A DNA stretch of 64,000 nt from Streptosporangium amethystogenes (GCF_000721075.1 NZ_JOEQ01000001.1:186001-250000); one strand, 5' to 3'; shown: positions 8,134 to 17,914, counted from the stretch's first letter. Translations and numbers: made by a program. The notes: generated by a model from the letters alone, not told the origin.

Positions 8134-9395
8134 TCGTTCTCCAGAAGTTCGTGCAGTGGCAGGTCGGGGTCATCGGTGGCGCGTTCCAGCAGGAGGCGCA
8201 GGTCCTCGGCCACCCCGGCGGCGTCGGGCACCGTCTCGGGGTCGTGGCGCAGGCTGATCTCCAGCCCGCCGGGGCCGTCCACGCACTGCAGGTGCAGCGC
8301 GCCGCGTACCCCGTGGTTGAAGACCGTCCACTCCACGGACGCGTCGAGGCCGGTGAAGACCGGGTCGGCGTCGCGGCGGACGCGGTAGCTGACGGAGACG
8401 GGTACCAGTGCGGCGTGCGGCCGGATGCGGGGCAGCGCCCGGGAGAGCGGCACCTGGCGGAACCGGTAGACCTCGCGCAGCTCGGCGCGGAGCGCGGTGG
8501 CGAACTCGCGGAAGGTCTCCCGCCCGAACGGGGCGGAGGCGACCGGGAGCTCGTTGACGAACAGGCCGATGTGGCCGGCGGCCTGTTCGGGCCGGGTGGA
8601 CAGGTCGACGGCGGTGGTCACCGAGGCGTTGCCGTAGCCGAGAAGCCGCGTGTGCAGCGCGGCCAGCAGCACCTCGAACCGGGTCAGGCCGGGAACCGAG
8701 GGGACCTGCGGGTCGAGGGTGAACCGGAGCACCCGTCCCTCGCCCGCCCGCCGGGACCTCAGCGCCCGGCCGAGCACGACGGTCTCGCCCGGGTCTCGCC
8801 AGCGGGGCCTCCAGAACTCGCGCGCGGCGGGAAGCATGGCGGCCACCCGGTCGCGCTCGGCCCTGCCGTGGTCGATCCCGGGCAGCGGGGACGGCGGCTC
8901 ACCGTTGTGGAAGGCGGCCAGGTCACGCACCAGGATGTCCTTGGACTGCCCGTCGAAGATCAGGTGATGGGCGACGAAGAGCAGCAGGTGCCGCCCGGGG
9001 CCGGTCTCGAACAGGGTGAAGCGGGCCAGCGGGCCCTTCTCCAGGTCGAAGGCGCGAAGGATCTCCTCCCGCACGCCCGGGAGGTCGGGCGAGTCCGGGG
9101 CGGCCGGCCCCTTTGCCGGGGAGCCGGTCGAGGGATCAGCGGGGAAGGCCGTCGCTCGGCGTACCGGAACCTCGGCGCCGGGCACGAGCCTCAGCTCGTC
9201 GCCCACCTCCGCCACCACACCGCCCAGCGCCGGGTGCCGGTCGACCACCGCGGCGCAGGCCGCCAGCAGCGCGCCGGTGTCCAGGGCGCCGCGGAGGTGA
9301 ACGATCAACGGCATGTGGTAGGCGGTGCCGCCGCCCGCGGCCTGCTCGGTCACCCACATCCCCTGCTGGGTGAACGTGACCTCGGACCCGGACAT
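8112..9395 (-). CDS. Stand-alone NRPS condensation protein (active-site motif intact)
   Basis: 427 residues, one condensation domain (PF00668 type). It starts with the C1-like motif TQQGMW and carries a complete HHLIFDG (His143, His144, Asp148, Gly149). No A or T domain is attached. The ATG at 9395 overlaps the ANL stop (TGATG); a GTG one codon earlier is possible. It is likely to join an acyl or aminoacyl group on one carrier to an amine on another, perhaps using the adjacent carrier protein. It is closely similar in sequence and length to the degenerate protein at 32103-33209, sharing for example EWTVFN and SKD-LVRDL in the same positions. Confidence 0.9.
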   Translation of the reverse strand: MSGSEVTFTQQGMWVTEQAAGGGTAYHMPLIVHLRGALDTGALLAACAAVVDRHPALGGVVAEVGDELRLVPGAEVPVRRATAFPADPSTGSPAKGPAAPDSPDLPGVREEILRAFDLEKGPLARFTLFETGPGRHLLLFVAHHLIFDGQSKDILVRDLAAFHNGEPPSPLPGIDHGRAERDRVAAMLPAAREFWRPRWRDPGETVVLGRALRSRRAGEGRVLRFTLDPQVPSVPGLTRFEVLLAALHTRLLGYGNASVTTAVDLSTRPEQAAGHIGLFVNELPVASAPFGRETFREFATALRAELREVYRFRQVPLSRALPRIRPHAALVPVSVSYRVRRDADPVFTGLDASVEWTVFNHGVRGALHLQCVDGPGGLEISLRHDPETVPDAAGVAEDLRLLLERATDDPDLPLHELLENEWVPSPR

Positions 9396-10873
9396 CACAC
9401 GCCCCCCATCGTCCGGCGCAGCGCCTTCTTGTCGACCTTGCCGCCGGCGTTGTGCGGCAGGGCGCCGACGGTGACGATGTGCGCGGGCAGCTCGTGCGGG
9501 GCCAGCCGGTCCTTGAGGAAGATCCGTAGCTCCTCCGGCGCGAGGGGCTCCGAGGTCGCGAGGGCGACGGCGACGACGGTTCCGAGCACCGGGTGCGGAA
9601 CCCCGAACGCGGCCGCCTCGATCACCGCCGGGTGCCGGTGGACGGCCTCCTCGACGTGGATCGTGGAGACCTTGAAGGCCCCGGACTTCACCACGTCGCC
9701 CTCCCGGTCGACGAGGTAGAGATAGCCGTCGGCGTCGAGGTAGCCGAGGTCGCCCATCCGCACCCAGCCGTCGCGGAAGGTCTCGCTGCCGGGGTCGCCG
9801 TAGTAGGCGCGCGGTACCGCTGGAGATCGCATCCAGACCTCCCCGGTCTCCCCCCGTGCCAGCGGCTCGCCCGTCGCGGTGGCGATCCTGACCCGTCCCC
9901 CGGCGATGGCGCGGCCGACGCTTCCCGGCCGCTCCGGGTCGAACATCATGATCGTCTGAGCCGGGGCCGCCTCGGTCGAGGTGTAGTAGTTGGCGATCGT
10001 CGCGCTGGGGAAGGCCCTGGTCAGCGCCTGGGCGACGGCCGATGGCAGCGGCGCGGCGGCCGAGCCGAGCAGCAGCACGCTGGACAGGTCGTGCCGCTCG
10101 GCCACTCCCGCGTTGATCAGCTCGATGGCCATCGCGGGGACCAGGAAGACCGTCCCCGCCCGGTAGGACTCGATCAGTGACGCGAAGCGGCCGGGGGTGA
10201 AGCGCGGCAGCGTCACGACGGCCGGCCGGGCGTCGAGCGCGTTGATCAGCATCGTCTGCCCGGCGTTGGTGCCGATCGGGAAGGCGTGCACGAGATGCCG
10301 GGAGTGCGCGAACGGGCGGCGTCTGGAACCGCAGCCATAGGTCAGGTTGGCATGGGTGGCCGAGACGCCCTTGGGGCGGCCCGTGGTGCCGGAGGTGTAG
10401 AGGATCTGGGCGAGATCTCCCGGCTCCGGTGCCGCGAGGTCGGCCTTCTCATAGGACGTTTCGGCGCTCAGGCGGTCGACGGTCGCGCTCCAGCCGACCT
10501 CGGGCACGGCGAGGGCGGCGGTGAGGTCCGCGGTGAGGCCGGCCGCGTGGACGATCCCGGTCGCACGGCAGTTGACCAGCATGAGACGCAGGTCATCGGG
10601 GGCGAGGCGGTCGGAGAGCGGTACGGCCACCGCCCCGGCCGCCAGAACCCCGCAGAACGCCACGGCGTAGTCCGTCCAGTCGGCGGCCCCGAACACCAGG
10701 CCCACCCGGTCGCCCGGGGTGACACCGCGTGCGAGCAGGCCGTTCGCGAGCGCGAGGGACCGCTCGTACCACCGGTGGTAGGTGAGCGGGGCCGAGCCGT
10801 GCACGATCAGCGCGATCCCGTCGGGGTCGGCGAGTGCCCGGTCTCCGAGCAGTTGGGGGACGGTCAGGTTCAC
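9395..10873 (-). CDS. Stand-alone adenylate-forming ligase (ANL family)
   Basis: 492 residues. It has the A3 phosphate loop YTSGTTGRPKG (about 164-174), the A5-like YYTSTEA, GDLGY (A7) and the C-terminal lysine segment GGKVDKKAL (A10). The substrate-pocket region (FPIGTNAGQT) lacks the Asp of alpha-amino-acid A domains, so it resembles acyl- or aryl-CoA/ACP ligases more than amino-acid A domains. The GTG at 10873 has GGGAGG about eight bases upstream. It is the first gene of the leftward operon. The likely job is activation of a carboxylic acid starter or tailoring acid; the acid cannot be named from the sequence. Confidence 0.88.
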   Translation of the reverse strand: MNLTVPQLLGDRALADPDGIALIVHGSAPLTYHRWYERSLALANGLLARGVTPGDRVGLVFGAADWTDYAVAFCGVLAAGAVAVPLSDRLAPDDLRLMLVNCRATGIVHAAGLTADLTAALAVPEVGWSATVDRLSAETSYEKADLAAPEPGDLAQILYTSGTTGRPKGVSATHANLTYGCGSRRRPFAHSRHLVHAFPIGTNAGQTMLINALDARPAVVTLPRFTPGRFASLIESYRAGTVFLVPAMAIELINAGVAERHDLSSVLLLGSAAAPLPSAVAQALTRAFPSATIANYYTSTEAAPAQTIMMFDPERPGSVGRAIAGGRVRIATATGEPLARGETGEVWMRSPAVPRAYYGDPGSETFRDGWVRMGDLGYLDADGYLYLVDREGDVVKSGAFKVSTIHVEEAVHRHPAVIEAAAFGVPHPVLGTVVAVALATSEPLAPEELRIFLKDRLAPHELPAHIVTVGALPHNAGGKVDKKALRRTMGGV

Positions 10874-10943
10874 CGGGTGAACCTCCCACTAAAGATCGGA
10901 TGTATATGCGATCAAGGCACGTGGCCATTGATAGCATTACAGG

Positions 10944-10957
10944 AAAGAATCTTTACT
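10944..10957. promoter_or_regulatory. Dyad AAAGAATCTTTACT, also present at 36.5 kb
   Basis: The AAAGA-A-TCTTT core is an odd palindrome about 70-85 bases upstream of the ANL start. The same 14 bases occur, inverted, at 36489-36502 upstream of the 36545 condensation-like gene. A 14-base AT-rich identity in a 70 percent GC genome is unlikely to be accidental, so a shared operator is inferred. Confidence 0.5.
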
Positions 10958-11101
10958 ATTCAAAATCGAGCGCCAGTCTTACATGATCGCCACAGCCTGG
11001 CAAGACCTTTGGCGGAGGTTCACCGGAAGGACGAAACCCTCGCGAGAGTGGGCCTTGCGCCCTCGGAGTGGAGGTGTAACACTGACCACCCAGAACTAAC
11101 T

Positions 11102-11131
11102 GAAAGGTTTCTTTCCAGAAAGTGACCTTTC
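11102..11131. promoter_or_regulatory. Tandem GAAAG-N4-CTTTC dyads
   Basis: GAAAG-gttt-CTTTC (11102-11115) is followed after two bases by GAAAG-tgac-CTTTC (11118-11131). The two palindromes have identical arms and a 16-base period, about 1.5 helical turns, a typical layout for cooperative repressor or activator binding. They lie 109-138 bases upstream of the GTG of the dimodular NRPS. Confidence 0.55.
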
Positions 11132-11239
11132 CCGAGGCCCGCTCAACTGGGCAAATATGCACGGAGTGGGCCTTTTGCGTACCAATTTCCAGCGCGATTG
11201 CGTAAGCCACCGGACCCGCGGCCGAAAAAGGAGCCCTGC

Positions 11240-14200
11240 GTGTTCCAATCAGAGACCGTTCCAACCGGCCGGCCGGGGACGGAGTACCCCCTGTCCCCCG
11301 GCCAGCAGCGGCTCTGGTTTCTCCACCGGCTCGACCCGGACGACTCGACCTACAACACATCCTATGTTTACAGGTTGAAAGGTCGCCTTGACAGAGCCGC
11401 CCTGGAGGCCGCGTTCACCGCCGTGGCCACCCGGCACGAGAGCCTGCGGACCAGGTTCCGCGAGGTGGACGGGAAGCCCCTGGCGATCGTCGACCCGCCC
11501 TCGCCGATCCCGGTGGAGCGGCTGGCGGCCCAGGACGCGCGGGAGGCCACCGCCCTGGTCTCCGCTCTCACCAACACGGCCTTCGACCTGGCCGCCGCGC
11601 CGCCGTTCCGGGTCTCGCTGATCGAACTCGGCTCCGAGGAGCACGTGCTCTGCGTCGTCCTGCACCACATCAACGGCGACGGCTGGTCGCTGAACGTGCT
11701 CCGCTCCGAGGTCGCCGTCCACTACGGCAGCCGGGGCGGCGCGGCGCTGCCCGAGCTTCCCCTGCAGTACGGCGAGTACGCGCGCGACCTGCGCCCCGCG
11801 GACTCCGAGCTCCGCTGGTGGACCGAGCGGCTCGCCGGGGTGCCCGCCCTGGAACTGCCCACCGACCGGCCGCGCCCCGCCCGGCGGACCGGCGAGGGCG
11901 CCGAGGTCGACTTCCGGATCGAGGCCGAGGTGGCCGCCTCGATCGGCGCCCTCGCCCGGCGCGCCAGGTGCACGCCGTTCATGGTGCTGCTGGCGGCCTA
12001 CCAGGTCCTGCTCCACCGGCACACCGGCCAGCGCGACTTCTGCGTGGGCACCCCCTCGGCCGGTCGTGGCAGCACCGAACTGGAGACCATGATCGGTTTC
12101 CTCGCGACCACGCTGGCCCTCCGCTGCGACCTGTCCGGCGACCCCACTTTCGACGACCTGCTCAGGCGCACCCGCAGGATGGTGCTGGACGGGCTCTCGC
12201 GGCAGGAGATCCCCTTCGAGCGCCTGGTGGCGGATCTCGACACGGAACGCGATCTCAGCCGCACGCCGCTGTTCCAGACCATGTTCGCCTTCCACACCCA
12301 CGGCGAGTGGGCCGAGCCCCTGCCCGGCCTCGACGCCACCCCCTTCCCCAACGGCTGGGCCCGTGCCCGGCTCGATCTGTCCATGGACCTCTCCCCCGGC
12401 GACGACGGCCACCTGTACGGCACCGTCATCTACAGCACCGAACTGTTCGACCGCGAGAGCGTGGCACGGCTGGTCGCCCGCTTCCAGGAACTGCTCGCGG
12501 CCGTGGTGGCCGACCCCGGCTCGCCGGTGAGCTCGCTGCGGATGCTGCCGGACGCCGAACTCGCCCTGCTGGCGGAGTGGAACGACACCGGGACCGAATC
12601 ACCCGAGGTCACGCTGGTCGACCTGCTGCTCGAACAGGCCGCGGCGACCCCGGGCGCGATCGCGGTACGGGCCGTGCCCGCCGGCACCGCGTCGGCGGGC
12701 GGATCCGGAGCGGCGGAACTCACCTACGCGGAACTGGCCGGGCGGGCGGCGGAGCTCGCCGGGCGGCTGAGCGCGGCCGGGATCGGGCGCGGCTCGCTGG
12801 TCGCGGTCCGGATGGAACGCGGCGCCGACATGCTCGTCGCCCTGCTGGGCGTGGCGATGAGCGGCGCGGCCTACCTTCCCGTCGACCCCGACTACCCCGA
12901 GGCCCGGGTCGGGTACGTGATCGAGGACTCCGCGGCCGCGCTGGTCCTGACCGGCCTCGACGACCTTCCCCCGGCGACCACGGTCCCCGCCGCGACCACG
13001 CGACCACATCCCGGCGACACCGCGTACGCGCTCTACACCTCCGGGTCCACCGGGCGGCCGAAGGGGGTGATGGTGCCCCACCGGGCGCTGACCAACTTCC
13101 TGCTGGCGATGCGCGCGCTGCTGCGCTCCGCACCCCGGGACGTGTGGCTGGCGCTGACCTCGCTGTCGTTCGACATCTCCGCCCTGGAGCTCTACCTGCC
13201 GCTGGTGACCGGTGGCCGGGTGGTCGTCGCCGACGCGGAGACGGCCCGTGACGGCGCGCGGCTCGCACGCCTGATCAGGGACGAGGGCGTGACCCACGTA
13301 CAGGCCACCCCCTCGGGCTGGCGGGTCCTGCTCACCGGGGACCTGCCGCGCGTGGTGGGTCTGACCGGCGGTGAGCCGCTCGCACCCCGGCTCGCCCGCG
13401 AGCTCCGCCCGCACCTCGACCGGCTCGTCAACGTCTACGGCCCGACCGAGACCACCGTCTGGTCCACCGCCTGGGACGTTCCAGAGCATCCCGGCGAGAT
13501 CGTCATCGGCCGCCCGATCGCCAACACCGTCGTCCAGGTCACCGACCCCGTCGGCGGACCGTGCCCGATCGGGGTGGCCGGAGAGCTGCTCATCGGCGGC
13601 GCGGGGGTGGCCACCGGTTATCTGGGCCGCCCGGCCCTGACCGCGGAGCGCTTCGTCCCCGGCCCCGGCGGCTCGCGGCACTACCGGACGGGAGACCGCG
13701 TCCGCCTGCGCAACGACGGCACCCTGGAGTTCCTCGGCCGTAACGACAACCAGGTCAAGCTCCGGGGGCACCGCATCGAGCTCGGCGAGATCGAGGCGGT
13801 GCTCGACACCCACCCCGACGTGCGGCAGACGGTCGTCGCGGTGCGCGGGGACCGGCTGGTGGCCTTCGTCGTTCCAGCCGCGTCATCACAGGTGGAGACG
13901 GACGGCGCGGGAGCGCTCGACGGGGTCGGGGAGCACGCCGCGCGCGAGTTGCCCGGCTACATGGTGCCCAGCGTGTTCGTCGAGGTGGAGGCGTTGCCGC
14001 TGACCCCCAACGGGAAGGTCGACCGCAACGCCCTTCCCGACGTGGACGCGACACCCTCGCGGGACGCGGTCGCTCCCCGCACCCCGGGCGAGCGGATGGT
14101 CGCGCAGGTCTTCGCCGAGGTGCTCGGGACGGCGGAGGTCGGGGCGCACGACGACTTCTTCACCCTGGGCGGGCACTCGCTGCTGGCCACCATGGTCACC

Positions 14201-17200
14201 TCACGGCTGGCGGCGCTGTCCGGAACGGAGATTCCCGTCAGGGAGGTGTTCACCCGGCCGACGGTCGCCGGGCTGGCGGAGCTGATCGCGACCGCGTCCG
14301 GCGAGCGGAGCGACGGGCCGCGCCCGAGGCCCGAGGGAACCGCCCCGCCGCTCTCCTTCGGCCAGGAGCGGCTCTGGTTCCTCAACCGGCTCGACCGAGA
14401 CGACGCGTCGTACAACATGTGCCTGGTCAGGCGGCTGCGCGGGCCGCTGGACCGGGATGCCCTGGCCCGCGCCCTGGCGGGCACGACCGCCCGCCACGAG
14501 AGCCTGCGCACCCGCTTCCCCGAGGCGGACGGCGTGCCGGTCGTGGTCGTCGACCCGCCGGGGCCCGTGACCGTCGAGGAGGCCGACGCGGCGGGTGAGG
14601 CCGAGGCACTGGAGCTGGTCTCGGCGCTGACCAACGCTCCCTTCAAGCTGGCCGCCAGGCCGCCCCTGCGCGTCGCGCTGATCCGGATCGCCGAGGACGA
14701 CCACGTCCTGTGCGTCGTGCTGCACCACATCCTCGGCGACGGCTGGTCGCTCAACCTCGTCTTCGACGAGGTGTCACGCCTGTACTCCGGCGACCCCGGC
14801 CTGCCCCCGGTCCCGCTCCAGTTCGGCGACGTCGCCCGCTGGCAGCGCGAGCGCGACCTCGGTGGCCTGCTCGGCTACTGGCGGGACAGGCTCGCCGACC
14901 CCACCCCGCTGGACCTGCCGGTCGACCGGCCACGCACCGCCGGGGCCGCCAGGCGCGGCGAGGTGGTCACCGTCCGGCTGGAGGAGGCCGAGGTCGCCGC
15001 CCTGGCCCGGCTGGGCAGGGAGCACGGTGCCACCATGTTCATGGTCCTGCTCGCCGCCTACCAGGCTCTCCTGTCCCGGCACAGCGGCCAAAGCGACATC
15101 CTCGTCGGTACGGCCACCGCCGGCCGGGACCGGGTCGAGCTCGAACCGGTCGTCGGCTATCTCAGCGACACCCTGGTCATGCGCGGCGACCTGTCGGCCG
15201 ACCCCACCTTCGCCGACCTGCTCCGGAAGACCAGGACCGGTGTCCTGGACGCCTTCTCCCATCGCGGCGTGCCGTTCGAGGAGCTGGTGCGGGCCCTGGG
15301 GGTCGAACGCGACCTCACCCGCACGCCGCTGTTCCAGACCATGCTCATCCTGCACACGCAGGACTCCGGGCAGGCCCGCGACGCCTTCGCCGGGCTGACC
15401 GCCACGGCGTTCGAGCACGGCATGCGGCAGGCCAAACTGGAGCTGATGCTGGAGGCCTGGCAGGACGAGCACGAGCTCATGCTCAGCTTCGCCTACGACG
15501 CCGAGCTCTTCGACCGGGCCACGATCGAGACCATGGCCGCACGGTTCCACCTGCTGCTCACCGCGCTGCCCGGCGCGTCCGGCGACCGCGTCTCGAAGCT
15601 GCCGCTGCGCACCGAGGACGACGGCGCCCTGCTCCTGCGCCTCTCCCACGGCCCGGTACGGCCCACCGCCGCCCCGGTGCCCGACCTGTTCGCGGCGACC
15701 GTACGCGACACGCCGGGCGCGGTCGCGATCGGGTGCGGGGGTGCCACGCTCGGCTACGCCGGGCTGGACGCCCGCGCCGACGAGCTGGCCGCGCTCCTGC
15801 GGGGGCACGGCGTCGCCGGTGGCGATGTGGTCGGCGTCTGCCTGGACAGATCGCCCGACGCCGTCGCGGCCCTGCTCGCGGTCTGGCGGGCCGGGGCGGC
15901 CTATCTGCCGCTCGACCCGGACCATCCCGCCGAGCGGCTCGCCTTCATGCTGGACGACAGCGCCACCCGCCTCGTCCTCACCTCGGCGGCCCTGCGCGAC
16001 CGGCTGCCCGCCGGCACCCCGGTCGTCCACCTGGACGACCGGCCCCCCGCTCCGGAGACCGGCCGGCCCGCCGATCCGGCGGCACCGGACGGCGGGGCCG
16101 CCTATGTGATCTACACCTCCGGGTCCACCGGCACGCCGAAGGGGGTCGTGGTCTCGCACCGCAACCTGGCCGCCCGTGTCGGGTGGATGCGCGAGGCGTA
16201 CGGGCTGGGTCCGGGCGACCGGATGGTCCAGTTCGCCTCGCTGAGCTTCGACACCCACGCCGAGGAGATCTACCCGGCGCTGGCCGCCGGGGCCCGGCTG
16301 GAGCTGCTGCCCGAGGGCGGCGTCACCCTGCCCGACCACCTCGACCAGGTCACCGTGCTCGACCTGCCCACGGCCTACTGGCACGCGCTGGTCGACGACA
16401 TCGACGAGATCCCCTGGCCGCCGACCCTGCGTCTGGTGATCCTCGGCGGCGAGCAGGTGCACGAGGCGGCCGTGGCCCGCTGGCGCCGACGCTTCGGCGA
16501 CCGGGTACGGCTGGTCAACACCTACGGCCCGACCGAGGCGACGATCATCGCCACCGCCGCCGAACTGGACGGCTCCCCCGGACGCCCGCCCATCGGCGTC
16601 CCGATCGCCGACACCTCGATCCTGCTCCTGGACGGTTCCGGCGAGGCCGTACCGCCGGGGGCGCCGGGTGAGCTGTGCGTCGGCGGGGCGGGGGTGGCCG
16701 TCGGCTACCTGGGCAGGCAGGACCTCACGGCCGAGCGCTTCCCCACCCTTGGCGACCCGGGTGTCCCCGGCGTCCTCGGCGGGGGGCGGATCTACCGGAC
16801 CGGCGACCTGGCGCGCTGGCGGGCCGACGGGCAGTTGGAGTTCCTGGGCCGCCTCGACGACCAGGTCAAGGTACGCGGCTTCCGGATCGAGCTCGGCGAG
16901 ATCGAGGCGCGGCTGCTGACCCACCCCGGCGTCGGCCAGGCGGCGGTGGCCGTGTACGGGGAGGCGCTGGTCGGTCACGTCGTCGGCACGGCCACGGGAG
17001 ACGAGCTGGCCGGGTACCTGGCCGAAACGCTGCCCGCCTACATGGTCCCCGCCCTCTGGGTGAACCTCGCCGCCCTGCCGCTGACCGGGAACGGCAAGCT
17101 TGACCGGGCCGCACTGCCCGCGCCCGAGACCGGCCCCCGGACGAGAACCGCCCCGCGCGGCGACGCCGAGGAACTGGTGGCCGAGATCTTCGGCGAGGTG

Positions 17201-17440
17201 CTGGGGATCGAGGAGGTCGGCGCCTTCGACGACTTCTTCGCGCTGGGCGGGCACTCGCTGCTGGCCACCCGCGCCGTCGCCAGGCTCCGCGCCGCCGTCG
17301 AGGTGGACGTGCCGATCCGCACCCTGTTCGCGCGGAGCACCGTGGCCGACCTCGCGGCGGCGGTGGAGGAACTGCTCGTCGCCGAACTGGCCGAGATGTC
17401 CGACGAGGAGGCCGCGCGCCTCATGGAGACCGGGAGCTGA
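11240..17440 (+). CDS. Dimodular NRPS, C-A-T-C-A-T
   Basis: 2066 residues from the GTG at 11240, chosen because AAAGGAG lies seven bases upstream; an in-frame TTG at 11198 lacks a good site. Module 1: C with HHINGDG (His142-His143), A with YTSGSTGRPKG from 599, T with GGHSLL (Ser980). Module 2: C with HHILGDG (from 1162), A with YTSGSTGTPKG from 1625, T with GGHSLL (Ser2006). I read A1 code as D-I-L-Q-L-G-V-V-W, matching glycine-type codes (DILQLGLIW). A2 reads D-T-E-D-I-G-T-I-I; acidic residues at two pocket positions suggest a basic side chain, not assigned further. There is no epimerase and no thioesterase, so the chain must pass on, most simply to the NRPS at 1-4851. The first module starts with a C domain, implying an upstream acyl or aminoacyl donor on a separate carrier. 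MbtH follows directly. Confidence 0.96.
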   Translation: MFQSETVPTGRPGTEYPLSPGQQRLWFLHRLDPDDSTYNTSYVYRLKGRLDRAALEAAFTAVATRHESLRTRFREVDGKPLAIVDPPSPIPVERLAAQDAREATALVSALTNTAFDLAAAPPFRVSLIELGSEEHVLCVVLHHINGDGWSLNVLRSEVAVHYGSRGGAALPELPLQYGEYARDLRPADSELRWWTERLAGVPALELPTDRPRPARRTGEGAEVDFRIEAEVAASIGALARRARCTPFMVLLAAYQVLLHRHTGQRDFCVGTPSAGRGSTELETMIGFLATTLALRCDLSGDPTFDDLLRRTRRMVLDGLSRQEIPFERLVADLDTERDLSRTPLFQTMFAFHTHGEWAEPLPGLDATPFPNGWARARLDLSMDLSPGDDGHLYGTVIYSTELFDRESVARLVARFQELLAAVVADPGSPVSSLRMLPDAELALLAEWNDTGTESPEVTLVDLLLEQAAATPGAIAVRAVPAGTASAGGSGAAELTYAELAGRAAELAGRLSAAGIGRGSLVAVRMERGADMLVALLGVAMSGAAYLPVDPDYPEARVGYVIEDSAAALVLTGLDDLPPATTVPAATTRPHPGDTAYALYTSGSTGRPKGVMVPHRALTNFLLAMRALLRSAPRDVWLALTSLSFDISALELYLPLVTGGRVVVADAETARDGARLARLIRDEGVTHVQATPSGWRVLLTGDLPRVVGLTGGEPLAPRLARELRPHLDRLVNVYGPTETTVWSTAWDVPEHPGEIVIGRPIANTVVQVTDPVGGPCPIGVAGELLIGGAGVATGYLGRPALTAERFVPGPGGSRHYRTGDRVRLRNDGTLEFLGRNDNQVKLRGHRIELGEIEAVLDTHPDVRQTVVAVRGDRLVAFVVPAASSQVETDGAGALDGVGEHAARELPGYMVPSVFVEVEALPLTPNGKVDRNALPDVDATPSRDAVAPRTPGERMVAQVFAEVLGTAEVGAHDDFFTLGGHSLLATMVTSRLAALSGTEIPVREVFTRPTVAGLAELIATASGERSDGPRPRPEGTAPPLSFGQERLWFLNRLDRDDASYNMCLVRRLRGPLDRDALARALAGTTARHESLRTRFPEADGVPVVVVDPPGPVTVEEADAAGEAEALELVSALTNAPFKLAARPPLRVALIRIAEDDHVLCVVLHHILGDGWSLNLVFDEVSRLYSGDPGLPPVPLQFGDVARWQRERDLGGLLGYWRDRLADPTPLDLPVDRPRTAGAARRGEVVTVRLEEAEVAALARLGREHGATMFMVLLAAYQALLSRHSGQSDILVGTATAGRDRVELEPVVGYLSDTLVMRGDLSADPTFADLLRKTRTGVLDAFSHRGVPFEELVRALGVERDLTRTPLFQTMLILHTQDSGQARDAFAGLTATAFEHGMRQAKLELMLEAWQDEHELMLSFAYDAELFDRATIETMAARFHLLLTALPGASGDRVSKLPLRTEDDGALLLRLSHGPVRPTAAPVPDLFAATVRDTPGAVAIGCGGATLGYAGLDARADELAALLRGHGVAGGDVVGVCLDRSPDAVAALLAVWRAGAAYLPLDPDHPAERLAFMLDDSATRLVLTSAALRDRLPAGTPVVHLDDRPPAPETGRPADPAAPDGGAAYVIYTSGSTGTPKGVVVSHRNLAARVGWMREAYGLGPGDRMVQFASLSFDTHAEEIYPALAAGARLELLPEGGVTLPDHLDQVTVLDLPTAYWHALVDDIDEIPWPPTLRLVILGGEQVHEAAVARWRRRFGDRVRLVNTYGPTEATIIATAAELDGSPGRPPIGVPIADTSILLLDGSGEAVPPGAPGELCVGGAGVAVGYLGRQDLTAERFPTLGDPGVPGVLGGGRIYRTGDLARWRADGQLEFLGRLDDQVKVRGFRIELGEIEARLLTHPGVGQAAVAVYGEALVGHVVGTATGDELAGYLAETLPAYMVPALWVNLAALPLTGNGKLDRAALPAPETGPRTRTAPRGDAEELVAEIFGEVLGIEEVGAFDDFFALGGHSLLATRAVARLRAAVEVDVPIRTLFARSTVADLAAAVEELLVAELAEMSDEEAARLMETGS

Positions 17441-17441
17441 G

Positions 17442-17615
17442 ATGGACTACCACGTCGTGGTCAACCACGAGGAGCAGTACTCGATCTGGCCGGACGGCCG
17501 GGACCTGCCGGACGGCTGGCGGCACGAGGGTGCCCGGGGTACCAAAGAGGACTGCCTCGCTCACATCGACCGCGTCTGGACCGATCTGCGCCCGCTCAGC
17601 GCGCGGAGGTCCTGA
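17442..17615 (+). CDS. MbtH-like protein
   Basis: 57 residues. It has the family signature: N-x-E-x-QYSIWP, PDGW, a Gly pair before CL, and WTDLRPLS near the end. MbtH proteins bind A domains and help their folding and activity. The ATG lies one base after the NRPS stop, so translation is coupled. Either A domain of the upstream NRPS, or the A domain of the leftward NRPS, could be the partner. Confidence 0.95.
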   Translation: MDYHVVVNHEEQYSIWPDGRDLPDGWRHEGARGTKEDCLAHIDRVWTDLRPLSARRS

Positions 17616-17617
17616 AG

Positions 17618-17914
17618 ATGTCCGACCGATTGGTGCCGGGAAGCATGCGAGAGGAGATCGTCATGGTCAGGGAACGGCTGGCGGCGATGGTGGCCTCGGC
17701 GTCCGACGGCGCGGTCACGGCCGGGGAGGCACTGGCCGCCACGGTCCCGCTGTCCGCGCTGGGGGTCACCTCCCTCGCGCAGATGCGGCTGATCGACGCG
17801 GTGGAGACCGAGTTCGGGGTGGAGATCGACCTGTCGGGTGACGGGCTCGACCTGCTGGACGACCTGGACGCGCTGGAGCGCCACATCGACGCGGTACAGC
17901 GCTCGCACTCCTGA
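17618..17914 (+). CDS. Second free-standing acyl carrier protein
   Basis: 98 residues with one carrier domain. The modification site is LSALGVTSLAQ (Ser52), closer to the acyl-carrier (ACP) form than to the GGHS peptidyl form of the other carrier. The next helix, RLIDAVETEFGVEIDL, is typical. The ATG at 17618 has GGAGG upstream and follows the MbtH stop by two bases. It is directly upstream of a stand-alone condensation protein, its likely partner. Confidence 0.88.
   Translation: MSDRLVPGSMREEIVMVRERLAAMVASASDGAVTAGEALAATVPLSALGVTSLAQMRLIDAVETEFGVEIDLSGDGLDLLDDLDALERHIDAVQRSHS

Larger units (their letters stand above)
10874..11239. promoter_or_regulatory. Divergent promoter region between the two NRPS operons
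   Basis: 366 bases without a convincing gene. It is clearly more AT-rich than its surroundings, especially 10890-10975 and 11095-11185. It separates the leftward operon (start 10873) from the rightward NRPS (start 11240). It contains an AAAGA-N-TCTTT dyad at 10944-10957 and two tandem GAAAG-N4-CTTTC dyads at 11102-11131. I cannot place -10/-35 boxes with confidence. The arrangement fits one regulator controlling both directions. Confidence 0.7.

Noticed and set aside
9395..10873. Amino-acid-specific A domain
   Set aside because: The pocket lacks the conserved Asp that binds the amino group, and no carrier domain is attached; an acyl/aryl ligase fits better.
14774..17254. 826-codon minus-strand frame opposite the dimodular NRPS
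   Set aside because: Shadow of high third-position GC; no recognisable motif and full overlap with a strong NRPS.
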